Positions 19,144-29,088 of a DNA stretch of 46,000 nt are shown piece by piece. Under the pieces are notes generated by a model. The model did no database searches. It was not told the DNA's origin and saw only the letters and a program-made list of their open reading frames with translations. The stretch spans positions 1 to 46,000 of the forward strand of contig QMWT01000002.1 in NCBI GenBank assembly GCA_003661775.1, read 5' to 3'. Positions within the stretch are counted from its first letter, which is position 1; every line of letters starts with the position of its first letter. The position numbers were made by a program, and so were the translations under genes. The DNA is from Thermoprotei archaeon. Lineage in GTDB: Archaea; Thermoproteota; Thermoprotei_A; Sulfolobales; Ignisphaeraceae.

Positions 19144-19851
19144 TTGTCCGCTGTAACGAAGGTATACGAACACCCTAAGTACAAGAACGTGTATGTTGTA
19201 GAATTAGAGGATGGAAGCGCGAGACTTGCAACTAAGAACTTAGTTCCAGGTAGGAGAGTGTACGGTGAGCACCTCTACAAATGGGAGGGTGTTGAGTATC
19301 GTGAATGGAATGCTTATCGAAGTAAGCTAGCTGCAGCTCTAGTAAAAGGTTTGAAAGAGCTCCCCGTAAAGGAAGGACAACGTATACTTTACCTAGGTGC
19401 GGGTTCAGGAACCACGATAAGCCATGTATCAGATATTGTTGGCCCTAATGGTCGGGTTTATGGTGTAGAGTTTGCTCCTAGAGTAATAAGAGAACTTGTT
19501 GTTGTGGCTGATGAAAGGCCGAATCTAATCCCAATATTGGGTGATGCAAGGATGCCTAGGAAGTACAGGTACATAGTAGAGACAGTAGATGGTTTATACG
19601 CGGATGTTGCTCAGCCAGAACAAGCATCGTTAGTAGCCGATAATGCCGATATGTTCCTTAAGGATGGTGGCTGGCTACTATTGGCTATAAAGGCGAGGAG
19701 CATAGATGTGACTGCCGAGCCTAGCGAAGTGTACAAACGTGAGATAGAAACACTCAAAGCAAGAGGATTCGAAATAGTCGACGTAGTGCATCTAGAGCCT
19801 TTTGATAGAGACCACGCTATGGTGTACGCGATATATCATAGAAAGAAGTGA
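19144..19851 (+). CDS. flpA: Fibrillarin-like rRNA/tRNA 2'-O-methyltransferase
   Basis: [39 protein letters not shown]; adjacent to aNop56. TTG start. Confidence 0.96.
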   Translation: MSAVTKVYEHPKYKNVYVVELEDGSARLATKNLVPGRRVYGEHLYKWEGVEYREWNAYRSKLAAALVKGLKELPVKEGQRILYLGAGSGTTISHVSDIVGPNGRVYGVEFAPRVIRELVVVADERPNLIPILGDARMPRKYRYIVETVDGLYADVAQPEQASLVADNADMFLKDGGWLLLAIKARSIDVTAEPSEVYKREIETLKARGFEIVDVVHLEPFDRDHAMVYAIYHRKK

Positions 19852-19910
19852 TCTTTTAAGCAAAGCTTATTTTACCCAGTGAAGCACATAATTAATTAAT
19901 AGAGGTATCC

Positions 19911-20873
19911 ATGAAGAAGAGTAAGCTAGTGTTAAGAGAATATCAAGGAATGATGTCGCGGATAGTTGAAGGGCTCAAGAAGAAATTCAGAGAGGTTGTT
20001 AGGATAGAGTATCCTGAAGTAGCATCAAAGAAAGCTGTTGATGTGGTGATTGGCGATAGAGGTCTGTTGAGAATATATCCCAAATTATCGCTGAGGCATT
20101 CGTGTATTGAAGAACTCAAGCATTTAGCTAAAATACTAGGGATGCCGGCGATTGCTGTTGCTAATCATGTAGAAGATATTGATGTGTTAGATGAAGTTGT
20201 ACACGTTAAACACGGCATCAAAATAGTTAACGAAAGAACAATGCTTTTGTATTTGAATGGTGCCAAAATTTTCGTGTATGAGTATAGGGGGTCGCTCTAT
20301 ACGCGTATAGATGGTAAGAAACTGCGTGAACTCAGACTTCGGCGTGGGCTTAGTCTAGGTGAGCTGGCAGAGAAACTTAAGATCAGTAGGAAGGCGCTTT
20401 ACCAGCATGAGCAAGGGAGAATGGATATGAGTATCGAAACCGCGGAGAGATTACTAGAGATATTTCCGGAGGAAGCCGAGCATGTCTTTGCCTCAATAGA
20501 TCTCTTCGCATCAAACATAATTCAGAGCAAAGGAAGTATTGAAGCTAGACCTAGAACAGATAGCGAGGCTAAGGTGTTGTCAGCTTTGGCCAAGGAAGGT
20601 GCCGAGGTGGCTATACTTAATTATTCGCCGCCCGATGTAATAGCTAGAGTGAAAGGTAGCAGGATTCTGATAGTGAGCGATAATATCAAGTATACAAGCG
20701 AAAGAATTAAGAAAATAGAGGAAGTTGAGAAAATGAGTAGTGTTATGAATGCTATGGCCGTTGCTGTAGGCGAAAGCAAGAACTTGAATAAAGAGTTTGA
20801 TACTGTCCAGTTTGTGTCACCAGCAGGATTCAAGAACTTGGTGCGGGAACTTGTGAGAAGTTCACGTGCGTGA
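19911..20873 (+). CDS. Archaeal HTH (XRE-type) transcriptional regulator
   Basis: LRELRLRRGLSLGELAEKLKISRKALYQHEQGRMDMSIETAERL. Confidence 0.85.
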   Translation: MKKSKLVLREYQGMMSRIVEGLKKKFREVVRIEYPEVASKKAVDVVIGDRGLLRIYPKLSLRHSCIEELKHLAKILGMPAIAVANHVEDIDVLDEVVHVKHGIKIVNERTMLLYLNGAKIFVYEYRGSLYTRIDGKKLRELRLRRGLSLGELAEKLKISRKALYQHEQGRMDMSIETAERLLEIFPEEAEHVFASIDLFASNIIQSKGSIEARPRTDSEAKVLSALAKEGAEVAILNYSPPDVIARVKGSRILIVSDNIKYTSERIKKIEEVEKMSSVMNAMAVAVGESKNLNKEFDTVQFVSPAGFKNLVRELVRSSRA

Positions 20874-21424
20874 GTGGCTTGTACGTACTTATAACAGGCA
20901 GACCGGGAATAGGCAAAACAACCATATTTATGAAGGTCCTCAGCATTGTTAAAGAGAAGGGGGTTCGTGTAGCAGGTTTTATGTGTCCTGAAGTCAGGGA
21001 AAGGGGCGGCAGGATAGGTTTCAAAATAATTGATATTAGGAGTGGCGAACAGGGCTGGCTTGCATTAAGAACGGATATGCTTACAAGATTTGGTAAAAAG
21101 GGTACTTTGAGGATAGGTAGATACGTAGTGATAGAGGATGATGCACTTAGGGTAGGGTTAAAAGCACTCTCGATGCTAGACGGGGTTGACTTACTGGCAA
21201 TAGATGAGTTAGGGCCTATGGAGTTATCATTACCTAGGCTTAGGAGTGCTATACTTGATGCTATTAAGAAGGTTTCACGTGGGATGCTGGTCGTTCATAG
21301 AAAATTCAATGATTTACAGATTTTAGAAGGGGTGCGAAAGCATGGTTATAAACTCTTTGTTGTCGATGTAACTAATCGTGACCGTCTGCCAAACGAGTTA
21401 GCGAGGTACATATTACAGGAATGA
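20870..21424 (+). CDS. Nucleoside-triphosphatase, THEP1 family
   Basis: GRPGIGKTTIFMKV, GFMCPEVRERGGRIGFKIIDI, LLAIDELGPMEL. Confidence 0.92.
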   Translation: MSGLYVLITGRPGIGKTTIFMKVLSIVKEKGVRVAGFMCPEVRERGGRIGFKIIDIRSGEQGWLALRTDMLTRFGKKGTLRIGRYVVIEDDALRVGLKALSMLDGVDLLAIDELGPMELSLPRLRSAILDAIKKVSRGMLVVHRKFNDLQILEGVRKHGYKLFVVDVTNRDRLPNELARYILQE

Positions 21425-22671
21425 ACACTATTCTCAAAAATGCAGAGTGGATTGAAATCTCTGGGAGTTTTATGGTGAGTGAATACGTTGTTAAAAAGGA
21501 GGGTTTAGCCAGGATACTTGTACCTAATCCTGATAAATACCGAAGAAGCGATGGTGTTTACGAACCTGCGTGGGCACCAGTTTTTTACAATCCAGCGATG
21601 GTTTCGAACAGAGATTCAACGATAGTAGTTCTAAAGGCACTTAACGTCAAAATAGGTTTTGCGGCTGATAGTCTAGCAGGTACAGGTGTTCGCGGAATTA
21701 GGATTGCTTTAGAAGTTGGGGGTGTAGAGCAGGTACTTATTAACGATATCGATGCTACGGCTTTCAACATTATGAAGAAGAATGTTGAACTTAATCCTAC
21801 CGTGAAACACAAGGTAAAGGTATTTAGGATGGATGCGAATGAATTCCACGGATTTCTTAGAAGAATTGGTCTAAAACCTGATTATATTGATGTAGATCCT
21901 TATGGAAGTCCAGCACCTTTTACGTTCACAGCTCTTTATGCAGTGCGTAAGGGAGGTATAATCGGTTTTACAGCTACCGATTTAGCTCCTTTAGGAGGTA
22001 AGTATCCTTGGAAAAGTATGCGTAGATACCAATCGCACGTAATAAAAACGGATTTTTATAAGGAGATGATGCTAAGGAATCTTCTTGGCTTCATAGCGAG
22101 AACAGCAACTGTAATCGATAAGGTTGTGGAACCTCTACTGAGCTATGTACATCGACACTACGCACGGGTATATGTAAGAGTGTACGAAGGAGCCTCGAGA
22201 GCTAACGATGTACTCAAGCGGTGCTTAGGATACATAGAGTATTGCGTCAAATGTGGTTATAGAAGAGTAGTACAGGGTGTGAATTCTAGGAATTTTAATA
22301 GAAGTTGCCCAATATGCTTATCTAAGATCGAAGTTCTGGGTCCTATATGGATAGGAGGATTAAGTGACAGAGAGTTTGTTAGTGAGGCGATAGATGTAGC
22401 TAGGAGAATTCCTTGGCTAGAGTCAAGAAGAGATCTCGTGGGAATACTTGAGAGTTTAAGAACTGAAGTTTGTATAGATAATCCGTATTTTAGAATAAGT
22501 AAGGTAGCGAGTTATTTAAAAGTCAACATGCCTTCGGTTCGTAAGGTTATTCAGTGTCTTAGAGAAAAAGGGTATCAAGCTGTTCGAAGCTACATGGATG
22601 TGGATAGCGTTAGAACTAATGCCAGTTACAATGATGTAATTGAATGCGTCAAGAGCACCTTTAGACAATAA
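21421..22671 (+). CDS. trm1: tRNA (guanine26-N2)-dimethyltransferase
   Basis: VFYNPAMVSNRDSTIVVLKAL, DSLAGTGVRGIRIALE, DVDPYGSPAPF, CVKCGYRR...CPIC. Confidence 0.93.
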   Translation: MNTILKNAEWIEISGSFMVSEYVVKKEGLARILVPNPDKYRRSDGVYEPAWAPVFYNPAMVSNRDSTIVVLKALNVKIGFAADSLAGTGVRGIRIALEVGGVEQVLINDIDATAFNIMKKNVELNPTVKHKVKVFRMDANEFHGFLRRIGLKPDYIDVDPYGSPAPFTFTALYAVRKGGIIGFTATDLAPLGGKYPWKSMRRYQSHVIKTDFYKEMMLRNLLGFIARTATVIDKVVEPLLSYVHRHYARVYVRVYEGASRANDVLKRCLGYIEYCVKCGYRRVVQGVNSRNFNRSCPICLSKIEVLGPIWIGGLSDREFVSEAIDVARRIPWLESRRDLVGILESLRTEVCIDNPYFRISKVASYLKVNMPSVRKVIQCLREKGYQAVRSYMDVDSVRTNASYNDVIECVKSTFRQ

Positions 22672-22678
22672 TTCATTC

Positions 22679-23116
22679 CTAGTAGTAAACATGGATACTG
22701 CTAGTTTTTCGCGATAAAATAGTCTGTATGAAACGTGTCAAGTAGGGACAACGTGTAGGGCTGTGGTAATTACCTTCATTACATCGTTCAAGTTCTTTGC
22801 ATGTAAAGCAGGGTATCGCTATTACGTTCTCTATCTTAATAGGCATGCGTATTGTATGTAATGGGCTTAGTATAGCCTCAAGCAAGTACGTGGATCTCCC
22901 ATCCTGCCTTACTGGCTGTCTACGCACTAAACCCTTTTTAACTAGGCGAAGCACTAAGCGCGCGATCTGCCTAGAATCGTAGTTTTGGAGCTCAGTAAAT
23001 TCTCTTAACCTTGATTGAAGGACGCCACCATTCTTTATGGTCTCTCTCTTTATCACTTCATACAATAATTGTTCATCAGCCGAAAGAGATACTCCAATCA
23101 TAGAGCTCATGTTCAT
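22679..23116 (-). CDS. Rpc34/RPC39-like winged-helix protein with a four-Cys motif
   Basis: wHTH followed by CFTCKELERCNEGNYHSPTRCPYLTRFI, typical of Fe-S-binding archaeal RPC34 homologs. Confidence 0.68.
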   Translation of the reverse strand: MNMSSMIGVSLSADEQLLYEVIKRETIKNGGVLQSRLREFTELQNYDSRQIARLVLRLVKKGLVRRQPVRQDGRSTYLLEAILSPLHTIRMPIKIENVIAIPCFTCKELERCNEGNYHSPTRCPYLTRFIQTILSRKTSSIHVYY

Positions 23117-23302
23117 GCACCGTTGTGTGATGTTATTTATTCTACTTGAGGTAGTGATACCGATTCTATAAGTAGTTTTGAAGCTTATAAGCGGTAGTTA
23201 TGAATAACTGAAGAAGAGTTTTAGACGAGTTGAGGTAGATTTCAGTATAAAGAGGTTAAAATAGTTCTAATACAGCTGCGTAGTGTATCTGCATTAACTA
23301 CG

Positions 23303-24172
23303 TTATAGTTTTACTTCTATCATTAATTTATCTATCATATCGCGGTATCTGTTTCTTATAGTAACCTCCGTTACTTGAGCTGCTTCTGCAACTTCTTTTT
23401 GTGTTCTTTTCTCGTTCATTAATATAGAAGCTATGTATATAGACGCTGCCGCTATACCCACGGGGTCTTTGCCTTCGGTAAAACCTCTCTTCTTGAGTAT
23501 ATCTATTATTTTTGATGCAAGAAGTTGAACATCTGCACTTAAACCTAACTTTGTGGCTATTTGTGGTATGTACCTTCTAGGATCTATAAGAGCTACAGCT
23601 TTTCCTCCAAGAGCTAAGCTTATCTCCGCCCTTACACGCCAGTATTCATCAGCGCTTACGTTAAGATAACGTAGAACTTCTGTATGTCTTACTGGTATAC
23701 CGTGCTTTCTTAGAGCTATGATTACTGCGGCCGCTATGTAAGCGTTGATCTTGTTCTTCTTAACTGTTAAGCTATCAAATATCTTCTTAAGGAACATCCC
23801 AGCGGTTTCTTTAACAACTTCGGGAGTTCTTAGAATAGCGCATACCCTATTCATCGTTGCAAGCGCTTCAACAAGCTTTTTATCTTTCTTGGAAACTCTC
23901 ATTTTACGGTGTATGTAGCGTAACTTGACCATTTTAGAGTATTCGCGGTATTTCCTCTTTGAGAGGTCTATGTCTGTACTAAGTCCATGATCATGTACCT
24001 TGTATGTATGTGCAGCACCTGCTCGGGATCTCTTAAGCCATTCATCGTAGTTATACGCTCTCCATTCTGGTGAGTTAATAGTGATATGGTCTGATATCAC
24101 TTCACCACTTTCTATACATATTTGTTCTCCTCTAATAGCGTCAAACACTATATGTTCCGGATCGCAGCTCAT
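23303..24172 (-). CDS. tfb: Transcription initiation factor B (TFB)
   Basis: FDAIRGEQICIESGEVISDHITINSPEWRAYNYDEWLKRSRAG plus two cyclin repeats (KDPVGIAAASIYIASILMNEKRTQKEVAEAAQVTEVTIRNRY). Confidence 0.92.
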   Translation of the reverse strand: MSCDPEHIVFDAIRGEQICIESGEVISDHITINSPEWRAYNYDEWLKRSRAGAAHTYKVHDHGLSTDIDLSKRKYREYSKMVKLRYIHRKMRVSKKDKKLVEALATMNRVCAILRTPEVVKETAGMFLKKIFDSLTVKKNKINAYIAAAVIIALRKHGIPVRHTEVLRYLNVSADEYWRVRAEISLALGGKAVALIDPRRYIPQIATKLGLSADVQLLASKIIDILKKRGFTEGKDPVGIAAASIYIASILMNEKRTQKEVAEAAQVTEVTIRNRYRDMIDKLMIEVKL

Positions 24173-24459
24173 TCTCGACCCCTTCTACTTCTTCTACCCT
24201 TTCTTTTAGGTACCAGTCTATAGTAGAGCACTGTAGAGGGATGAACGGCATTAAGTTTTGATGGCGAAAGAGGTTTAACGATGATATATGGTGAGCTAAT
24301 GGGCCCTATAATATCCACAACTCTGCCAATAACTTCGCCATCAGCTCCCATAACATGGGCTCCCAGAGGCGGTATCTCTTTGGGATTAGTGCATTTTACT
24401 ACTACGAGATTTGAAGGTGTTATATGGAGTACAGCACCCAGTTTCCGCATCTTAAACAC
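24169..24459 (-). CDS. gar1: H/ACA RNP protein Gar1
   Basis: VKCTNPKEIPPLGAHVMGADGEVIGRVVDIIGPISSPYIIVKP; ATGA overlap with tfb. Confidence 0.87.
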   Translation of the reverse strand: MFKMRKLGAVLHITPSNLVVVKCTNPKEIPPLGAHVMGADGEVIGRVVDIIGPISSPYIIVKPLSPSKLNAVHPSTVLYYRLVPKRKGRRSRRGRE

Positions 24460-24630
24460 CGTAAGTAGTTGAGGAGCTCAAAACCATTACTATCTCTACC
24501 CAGCCGCTTAGACTTAAGTTAGTAGTTAGGTAATATCACCAATTCTTTCACTTCAAAACTTTGTAGCTAGATAAGCACTGGTAACTATCGTGTATGTATA
24601 AGGGTCTGGGTACAATTAAGAAAGAGCATT

Positions 24631-24867
24631 TTATACACCTTTATTCCTCTGTTTTATGCTGATGATAGCCTTAGCAATATTCCTTAGCAATTGCGTTTTT
24701 GAACCTGTATAACGGACCTTTACCCTACCTCTATGAATGTGCCACATACGTGGATATCGTGGCTCCTCCTCAGCTTCACAATAAAGGTTAAGCTCTCTAC
24801 ACGCTTCAAGAATATCTTTGATAGTAGGATTTTCTATAGCCAACGAAAGAGGTACTTTTCTTCCCAT
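24631..24867 (-). CDS. srp19: SRP19 (signal recognition particle 19 kDa protein); true N-terminus probably upstream
   Basis: MGRKVPLSLAIENPTIKDILEACRELNL; in-frame upstream codons encode VERFYILWPAYFDKKISRK, which resembles the conserved SRP19 N-terminus. Confidence 0.87.
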   Translation of the reverse strand: MGRKVPLSLAIENPTIKDILEACRELNLYCEAEEEPRYPRMWHIHRGRVKVRYTGSKTQLLRNIAKAIISIKQRNKGV

Positions 24868-24946
24868 TTTTCTGCTAATTTTCTTGTCAAAATATGCAGG
24901 CCATAATATATAGAAACGCTCTACTCCATCTCGGCTCAGGGCTTTG

Positions 24947-25330
24947 CTACCTCATCAGTACTGCGTTTACCACTCCATCTTGACCAGGTCTGGAGGTCAC
25001 TAGTGCTCTGCCCAACTCGGTTAATATTATGGAGCCTTTAACTATGATACCTCTACGCGCGAACTCTCTGTTTGCTGGAGATTCAAGAATTCTAATTATC
25101 CTCACTTTCTTAGCTTCGCCTGTTTCGGGATCTACAACATTTGCGTAAGCGACTCTTTTCAGTCTTACCTTTATATTCCCCCCGCGGACACGTTGGACTA
25201 CGCGTTTATCTGTTGTATCAAGAGTGGTTTCCGTAGGATATCTTCCCAGTTCGTACTTCCTTCTCTTTCTATGGGGTCTTTTTCTACCACCGCTAATCTT
25301 CCTAAGATCATTACCTTGGTATATAGCCAT
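24947..25330 (-). CDS. rps8e: Ribosomal protein S8e
   Basis: MAIYQGNDLRKISGGRKRPHRKRRKYELGRYPTETTL. Confidence 0.95.
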   Translation of the reverse strand: MAIYQGNDLRKISGGRKRPHRKRRKYELGRYPTETTLDTTDKRVVQRVRGGNIKVRLKRVAYANVVDPETGEAKKVRIIRILESPANREFARRGIIVKGSIILTELGRALVTSRPGQDGVVNAVLMR

Positions 25331-25416
25331 GTTTCAGACCCGTTGTGCATACTCTTCGAGTACAACCTTATAAGCCTTTTAAAATGTGGTAATCTATCAC
25401 TCTAACGAGGAAGGTT

Positions 25417-26265
25417 ATGTTCAGGCGAGGCATAGGATTCGCTATTAAATTAATGAGTCTTCCAGTAGCGAGATTCTTTGCGAGGAAGTTCCTGAGCTTT
25501 GCCTATAAATTATACGAAGAGTGGTTATGGAGGCAGATCAGTGGGGGGCCCATGCCCAGACATGTAGCTATAATACCTGATGGTAACAGAAGATGGGCTA
25601 GAAAAAGAGGAATGGATACTTCAGATGGTCATGCATTTGGATACGAGAGGCTGAAAGAGGTGCTACAATGGTTATTAGAGCTGGGAATAAGGGCTGTCAC
25701 AATTTATGCCATGTCGAATGAGAATTGTCTCTATAGACCTGCTAAGGAGAGGGAGAGGCTATTTGAGTTAATTAAGAAGGGTTTGAGAGAGTTGTTGGAA
25801 GACAAGGATGATCTGTTAAGAAGGTACGGTGTTAAAGTTAAGGTGTTTGGAAGACTTGAGCTCGTGCCTGAAGAGATAAGGGAAATCGTGCGTCAACTCG
25901 AGTCGAAGACGTCTTCGTACAATGAGAGGTTTCTTAATATAGCGTTGTGCTATGGAGGTAGGCAGGAAATAGTGGATGCTGTTAAGAGAATAGCTACAGA
26001 TGTTAAACTAGGAAAGCTCGCAATAAGCGATATCGATGAGGATGTTTTTAGCGAATACCTCTATACTTCGCATATGGAGGAACTAGCGGAACCCGATCTT
26101 GTAATCAGAACCTCCGGAGAATTTAGAATAAGCAATTTTCTCTTATGGCAATCAGCCTATAGCGAGTTCTACTTCTGTGATGTTTTCTGGCCCGATTTCA
26201 GGAAGATAGACCTGTGGAGAGCTATACGGTCTTACCAGCGGAGGGAGAGGAGATTTGGACGTTAA
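25417..26265 (+). CDS. uppS: cis-Prenyltransferase (undecaprenyl/dehydrodolichyl diphosphate synthase family)
   Basis: PRHVAIIPDGNRRWARKRGMDTSDGHAFGYE; PDLVIRTSGEFRISNFLLWQSAYSEFYFCDVFWPDF. Confidence 0.95.
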   Translation: MFRRGIGFAIKLMSLPVARFFARKFLSFAYKLYEEWLWRQISGGPMPRHVAIIPDGNRRWARKRGMDTSDGHAFGYERLKEVLQWLLELGIRAVTIYAMSNENCLYRPAKERERLFELIKKGLRELLEDKDDLLRRYGVKVKVFGRLELVPEEIREIVRQLESKTSSYNERFLNIALCYGGRQEIVDAVKRIATDVKLGKLAISDIDEDVFSEYLYTSHMEELAEPDLVIRTSGEFRISNFLLWQSAYSEFYFCDVFWPDFRKIDLWRAIRSYQRRERRFGR

Positions 26266-27376
26266 TGTTGGGTGCTTCTTTTTTGCGTTTACGGGTTAAT
26301 TCACGTACTGCTAGCTCTGCGGATACAGTAAGAACTATTATCGCTACTACCAGGAGAGAGCTTGCAAGACCGTGAACTACAAGTTCGCTCACTTTCATTG
26401 TAGGATCAGAGGTTAGCAGTATCATATAGCTGAACTCTTGGAGGAGCATATATAAAAGCACGATATCTATTAATATAGCTATGTAGAAAAGAGTGCGGTA
26501 GCTTCCTCTGATTAACGCTCCTATCGCCTTAGCTAGAATAGGTATTGCTGGAGCAAGTAAGTATAGATACGAGTAGTTCTTGAGTATACTAGCTATGGCT
26601 ATACTGAGCGAGGCATTTCTTAGAATATGAGTGTATAGCTCCATAACGGTAAAGCTAGCCGCAGCAAAGAGTGTAATTGCGGTAAGTCCTGTTAGCAAGA
26701 GCTTGGCCGGCCTCTTTGATAAGTGGGAAAGATGCACATCTAAGTTAAATCCTCTGACGATCATTGCTATGCTTAAAACTATGAGGAATGCCAGCAAGCC
26801 TTCGCGTATGAGGTTAAATAATGCGAGCACTGAGAACATCAATATAGCTAGCCCTGGATATCCTACAAACAACTTGGAATACCGTGGATCCTCAATAGCC
26901 TTCTTCAAGTACTTGGCTAGGAGCGTATACGCAGTTTCGATAGAACGTGACTGCTCTACAACAACGGTTTCCACTCCTACAACTTCGAAATAATTCCTCA
27001 TTATCATAAGAACTTTTTCGTCTTCAACGCTATCAAAAACTGCTATTGCCTTGCTGATACCTGTGCTCTCATGCACGAGCTTCATGTCTTGCGTCAGCTT
27101 CATGAACGCCCATGCACCACCTCTAGGATCACCCCCAACTATAGCTACTTCGGCGTAGACACCTTTTCTCGCAAGTTCATCTGCAAGCCTTAATGTTGCA
27201 AAGAGAGCATTTATATCGGAATCCGATGGTTTACACATAGCGAATTTGAATGCAGAGTCGATTACACGTTCCTTACCTATTATCGGTGTTTCTATGCCGC
27301 ACTGACCAATATCGTTGTCAAAATCTATGTACACTAATAGTACTCGACTAACCCCCAGGTCACTCATGTTCTTCAA
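26222..27376 (-). CDS. DUF373-family membrane protein
   Basis: VLLVYIDFDNDIG...GIETPIIGKERVIDSAFKFAMCKPSDSDINALFATLRLADEL, then several hydrophobic segments. Confidence 0.82.
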   Translation of the reverse strand: MKNMSDLGVSRVLLVYIDFDNDIGQCGIETPIIGKERVIDSAFKFAMCKPSDSDINALFATLRLADELARKGVYAEVAIVGGDPRGGAWAFMKLTQDMKLVHESTGISKAIAVFDSVEDEKVLMIMRNYFEVVGVETVVVEQSRSIETAYTLLAKYLKKAIEDPRYSKLFVGYPGLAILMFSVLALFNLIREGLLAFLIVLSIAMIVRGFNLDVHLSHLSKRPAKLLLTGLTAITLFAAASFTVMELYTHILRNASLSIAIASILKNYSYLYLLAPAIPILAKAIGALIRGSYRTLFYIAILIDIVLLYMLLQEFSYMILLTSDPTMKVSELVVHGLASSLLVVAIIVLTVSAELAVRELTRKRKKEAPNINVQISSPSAGKTV

Positions 27377-28232
27377 CTCCGTATAGGAGATACAGTTCTT
27401 CTAAAGTTAACCTCTCACCACGTTTGACTTTCTCTTCAACAGCTTTCTTCTTAGTAGACAGAACTTTTTGTGTTTCAGCTCGTTGTTTCTCCAATTCGAG
27501 CTCTTTAGCTTTTCTAAGAAGCTCACGTATTGTGCGGTTCTTTTCACGTATGCTCGCACTTATTTCCGCGATTCGCTGTTTTATCTCTTCTCTAAGTCTC
27601 TTCTTTTCGTTTAGTTCAGCAACAAGATTCTCGATCTCTTTTTTAAGAGTTTCCCGTTTGTTCTTGGCATCGCCTATGGTACTCCTGTGAGCCTCTATTT
27701 GCTGAATAACATTCTCGAGCTGACTTCTAAGTTCACCTATAGTTTGTCTTAATGACATCAATTCCGATTGTAATTGCTGCGCTTTTTCGGCGGTTTCTAG
27801 CTGTTTCTCTAACCGAGCTATTTCAGCGACAAGTCTATTTTCCTCCTCTAAGCCTAGGTACGGAGTTGTCATGATCTTCCATTCAAGTTCATCAATTCTT
27901 CTACGTACAGCTTCTATACGAATTCTCAAGGCTGGTTGAAAAGCTTGAAAGAGTTTCTTCCTCTCGCGTAGTAATGATATGCCATCTCTCAGTTTCCTAC
28001 GTAACTCACGCCTTTTCTCGTGTAGAGAGTTTAGCGAAGCCCGTAGTTCGTTCAAACGCTGATTTAACGACTTTAATTCTTCCTTACGTTTACGTATCTC
28101 CTTTATTAAATGATCTATATCTTCACGGACCTTTGCAAGATCTTGTAGAAGAGACTCACGTTCTTCGAGCAGGCTTTTAAGCTCTTCGCGTGCGACCGCG
28201 ACCTCACGATATATGTTTTCGATGCTGCTCAA
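27360..28232 (-). CDS. Coiled-coil protein (COG1340-like)
   Basis: Almost entirely Glu/Arg/Lys/Leu heptad-like sequence over 290 aa. Confidence 0.75.
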   Translation of the reverse strand: MSSIENIYREVAVAREELKSLLEERESLLQDLAKVREDIDHLIKEIRKRKEELKSLNQRLNELRASLNSLHEKRRELRRKLRDGISLLRERKKLFQAFQPALRIRIEAVRRRIDELEWKIMTTPYLGLEEENRLVAEIARLEKQLETAEKAQQLQSELMSLRQTIGELRSQLENVIQQIEAHRSTIGDAKNKRETLKKEIENLVAELNEKKRLREEIKQRIAEISASIREKNRTIRELLRKAKELELEKQRAETQKVLSTKKKAVEEKVKRGERLTLEELYLLYGVEEHE

Positions 28233-28280
28233 GTTTCTAGCCCCTTTTCCTACTGTTCAAGTTAGACAAGTTAATAATAA

Positions 28281-29060
28281 TCATACCTCGCTGTATTCTT
28301 CCGTAAGATAATCTTCGCCTCCTGCCAGCACTCTCTGAACGGCTGCGTATAGACTCTCCATACCCTCCCAAGTAACAGATGATATGGGTATTAATTCCTC
28401 GACTATAGATGTTAAGAACTCAGGTGTTTCGTAAGCAAGCTCTTCATAAGGCTTAGGTAACTTATCGCGAGTTATATCAGATATGAATATCATAGGGTCC
28501 TCTAGCCACTTCAAAACTTTCTTGTAGAGCTCCGGAGACAGCATGTCTATCTTAGTAAGAACATTTATTTGTGGTAATCCGTGTGAAAAAGTTGTCGCTA
28601 CGGATAACAGTAGTAATGAAGCCAAAGCGGAGGGTTTCGAAGTAAAATAGGCGTCTATGAGGAAAAGTGCGAGAGACTTACTATCACCGCTTAACTGCTC
28701 TATCAAAAGCTTGCCCGCGGGTCTGAAAGCAAATATCTCTAATTGGCCCGGTGTATCTACTATTACATAGTTTGGTTGCTCCTTCTCGATCTCGCTTCTG
28801 AGCTTGTAGACATGGTTTACCGAGAGATCGACTGATGCTATAAGTGCGCCATTAGGGCCCAAGTTGTATTTTCTCATGACGTCCCAAGTAGTTATGTAGT
28901 CTCTAATGTCAGCAGTAGGTGTGTATGGAACCCACTCGACAGCTGGGTCTAGATTAACTATTGCAACGTCCATTTTCTGCGCTTTTAGCCATTCGGAGAA
29001 AGTTGATGTGAGGCTAGTCTTTCCCGAACCTGCTGGGCCTAATACGTATATGAAGTACAT
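28281..29060 (-). CDS. GPN-loop GTPase
   Basis: VLGPAGSGKTSLTSTF; NLDPAVEWVPYTPTADIRDYI; GPNGALIASVDL (GPN); VDTPGQLEIF. Confidence 0.93.
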   Translation of the reverse strand: MYFIYVLGPAGSGKTSLTSTFSEWLKAQKMDVAIVNLDPAVEWVPYTPTADIRDYITTWDVMRKYNLGPNGALIASVDLSVNHVYKLRSEIEKEQPNYVIVDTPGQLEIFAFRPAGKLLIEQLSGDSKSLALFLIDAYFTSKPSALASLLLLSVATTFSHGLPQINVLTKIDMLSPELYKKVLKWLEDPMIFISDITRDKLPKPYEELAYETPEFLTSIVEELIPISSVTWEGMESLYAAVQRVLAGGEDYLTEEYSEV

Positions 29061-29088
29061 GCGAATTCACCTTGCTTAACCTCCTTCA

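Noticed and set aside
20296-20311. 16-nt perfect palindrome TCTATACGCGTATAGA inside the HTH regulator gene
   Set aside because: About one such palindrome is expected by chance in 46 kb; coding context, no promoter placement.
23303-24172. Loss of two zinc-ribbon Cys in TFB as a standalone novelty
   Set aside because: Crenarchaeal TFB1 proteins such as that of Sulfolobus show the same reduced ribbon; kept only as context.
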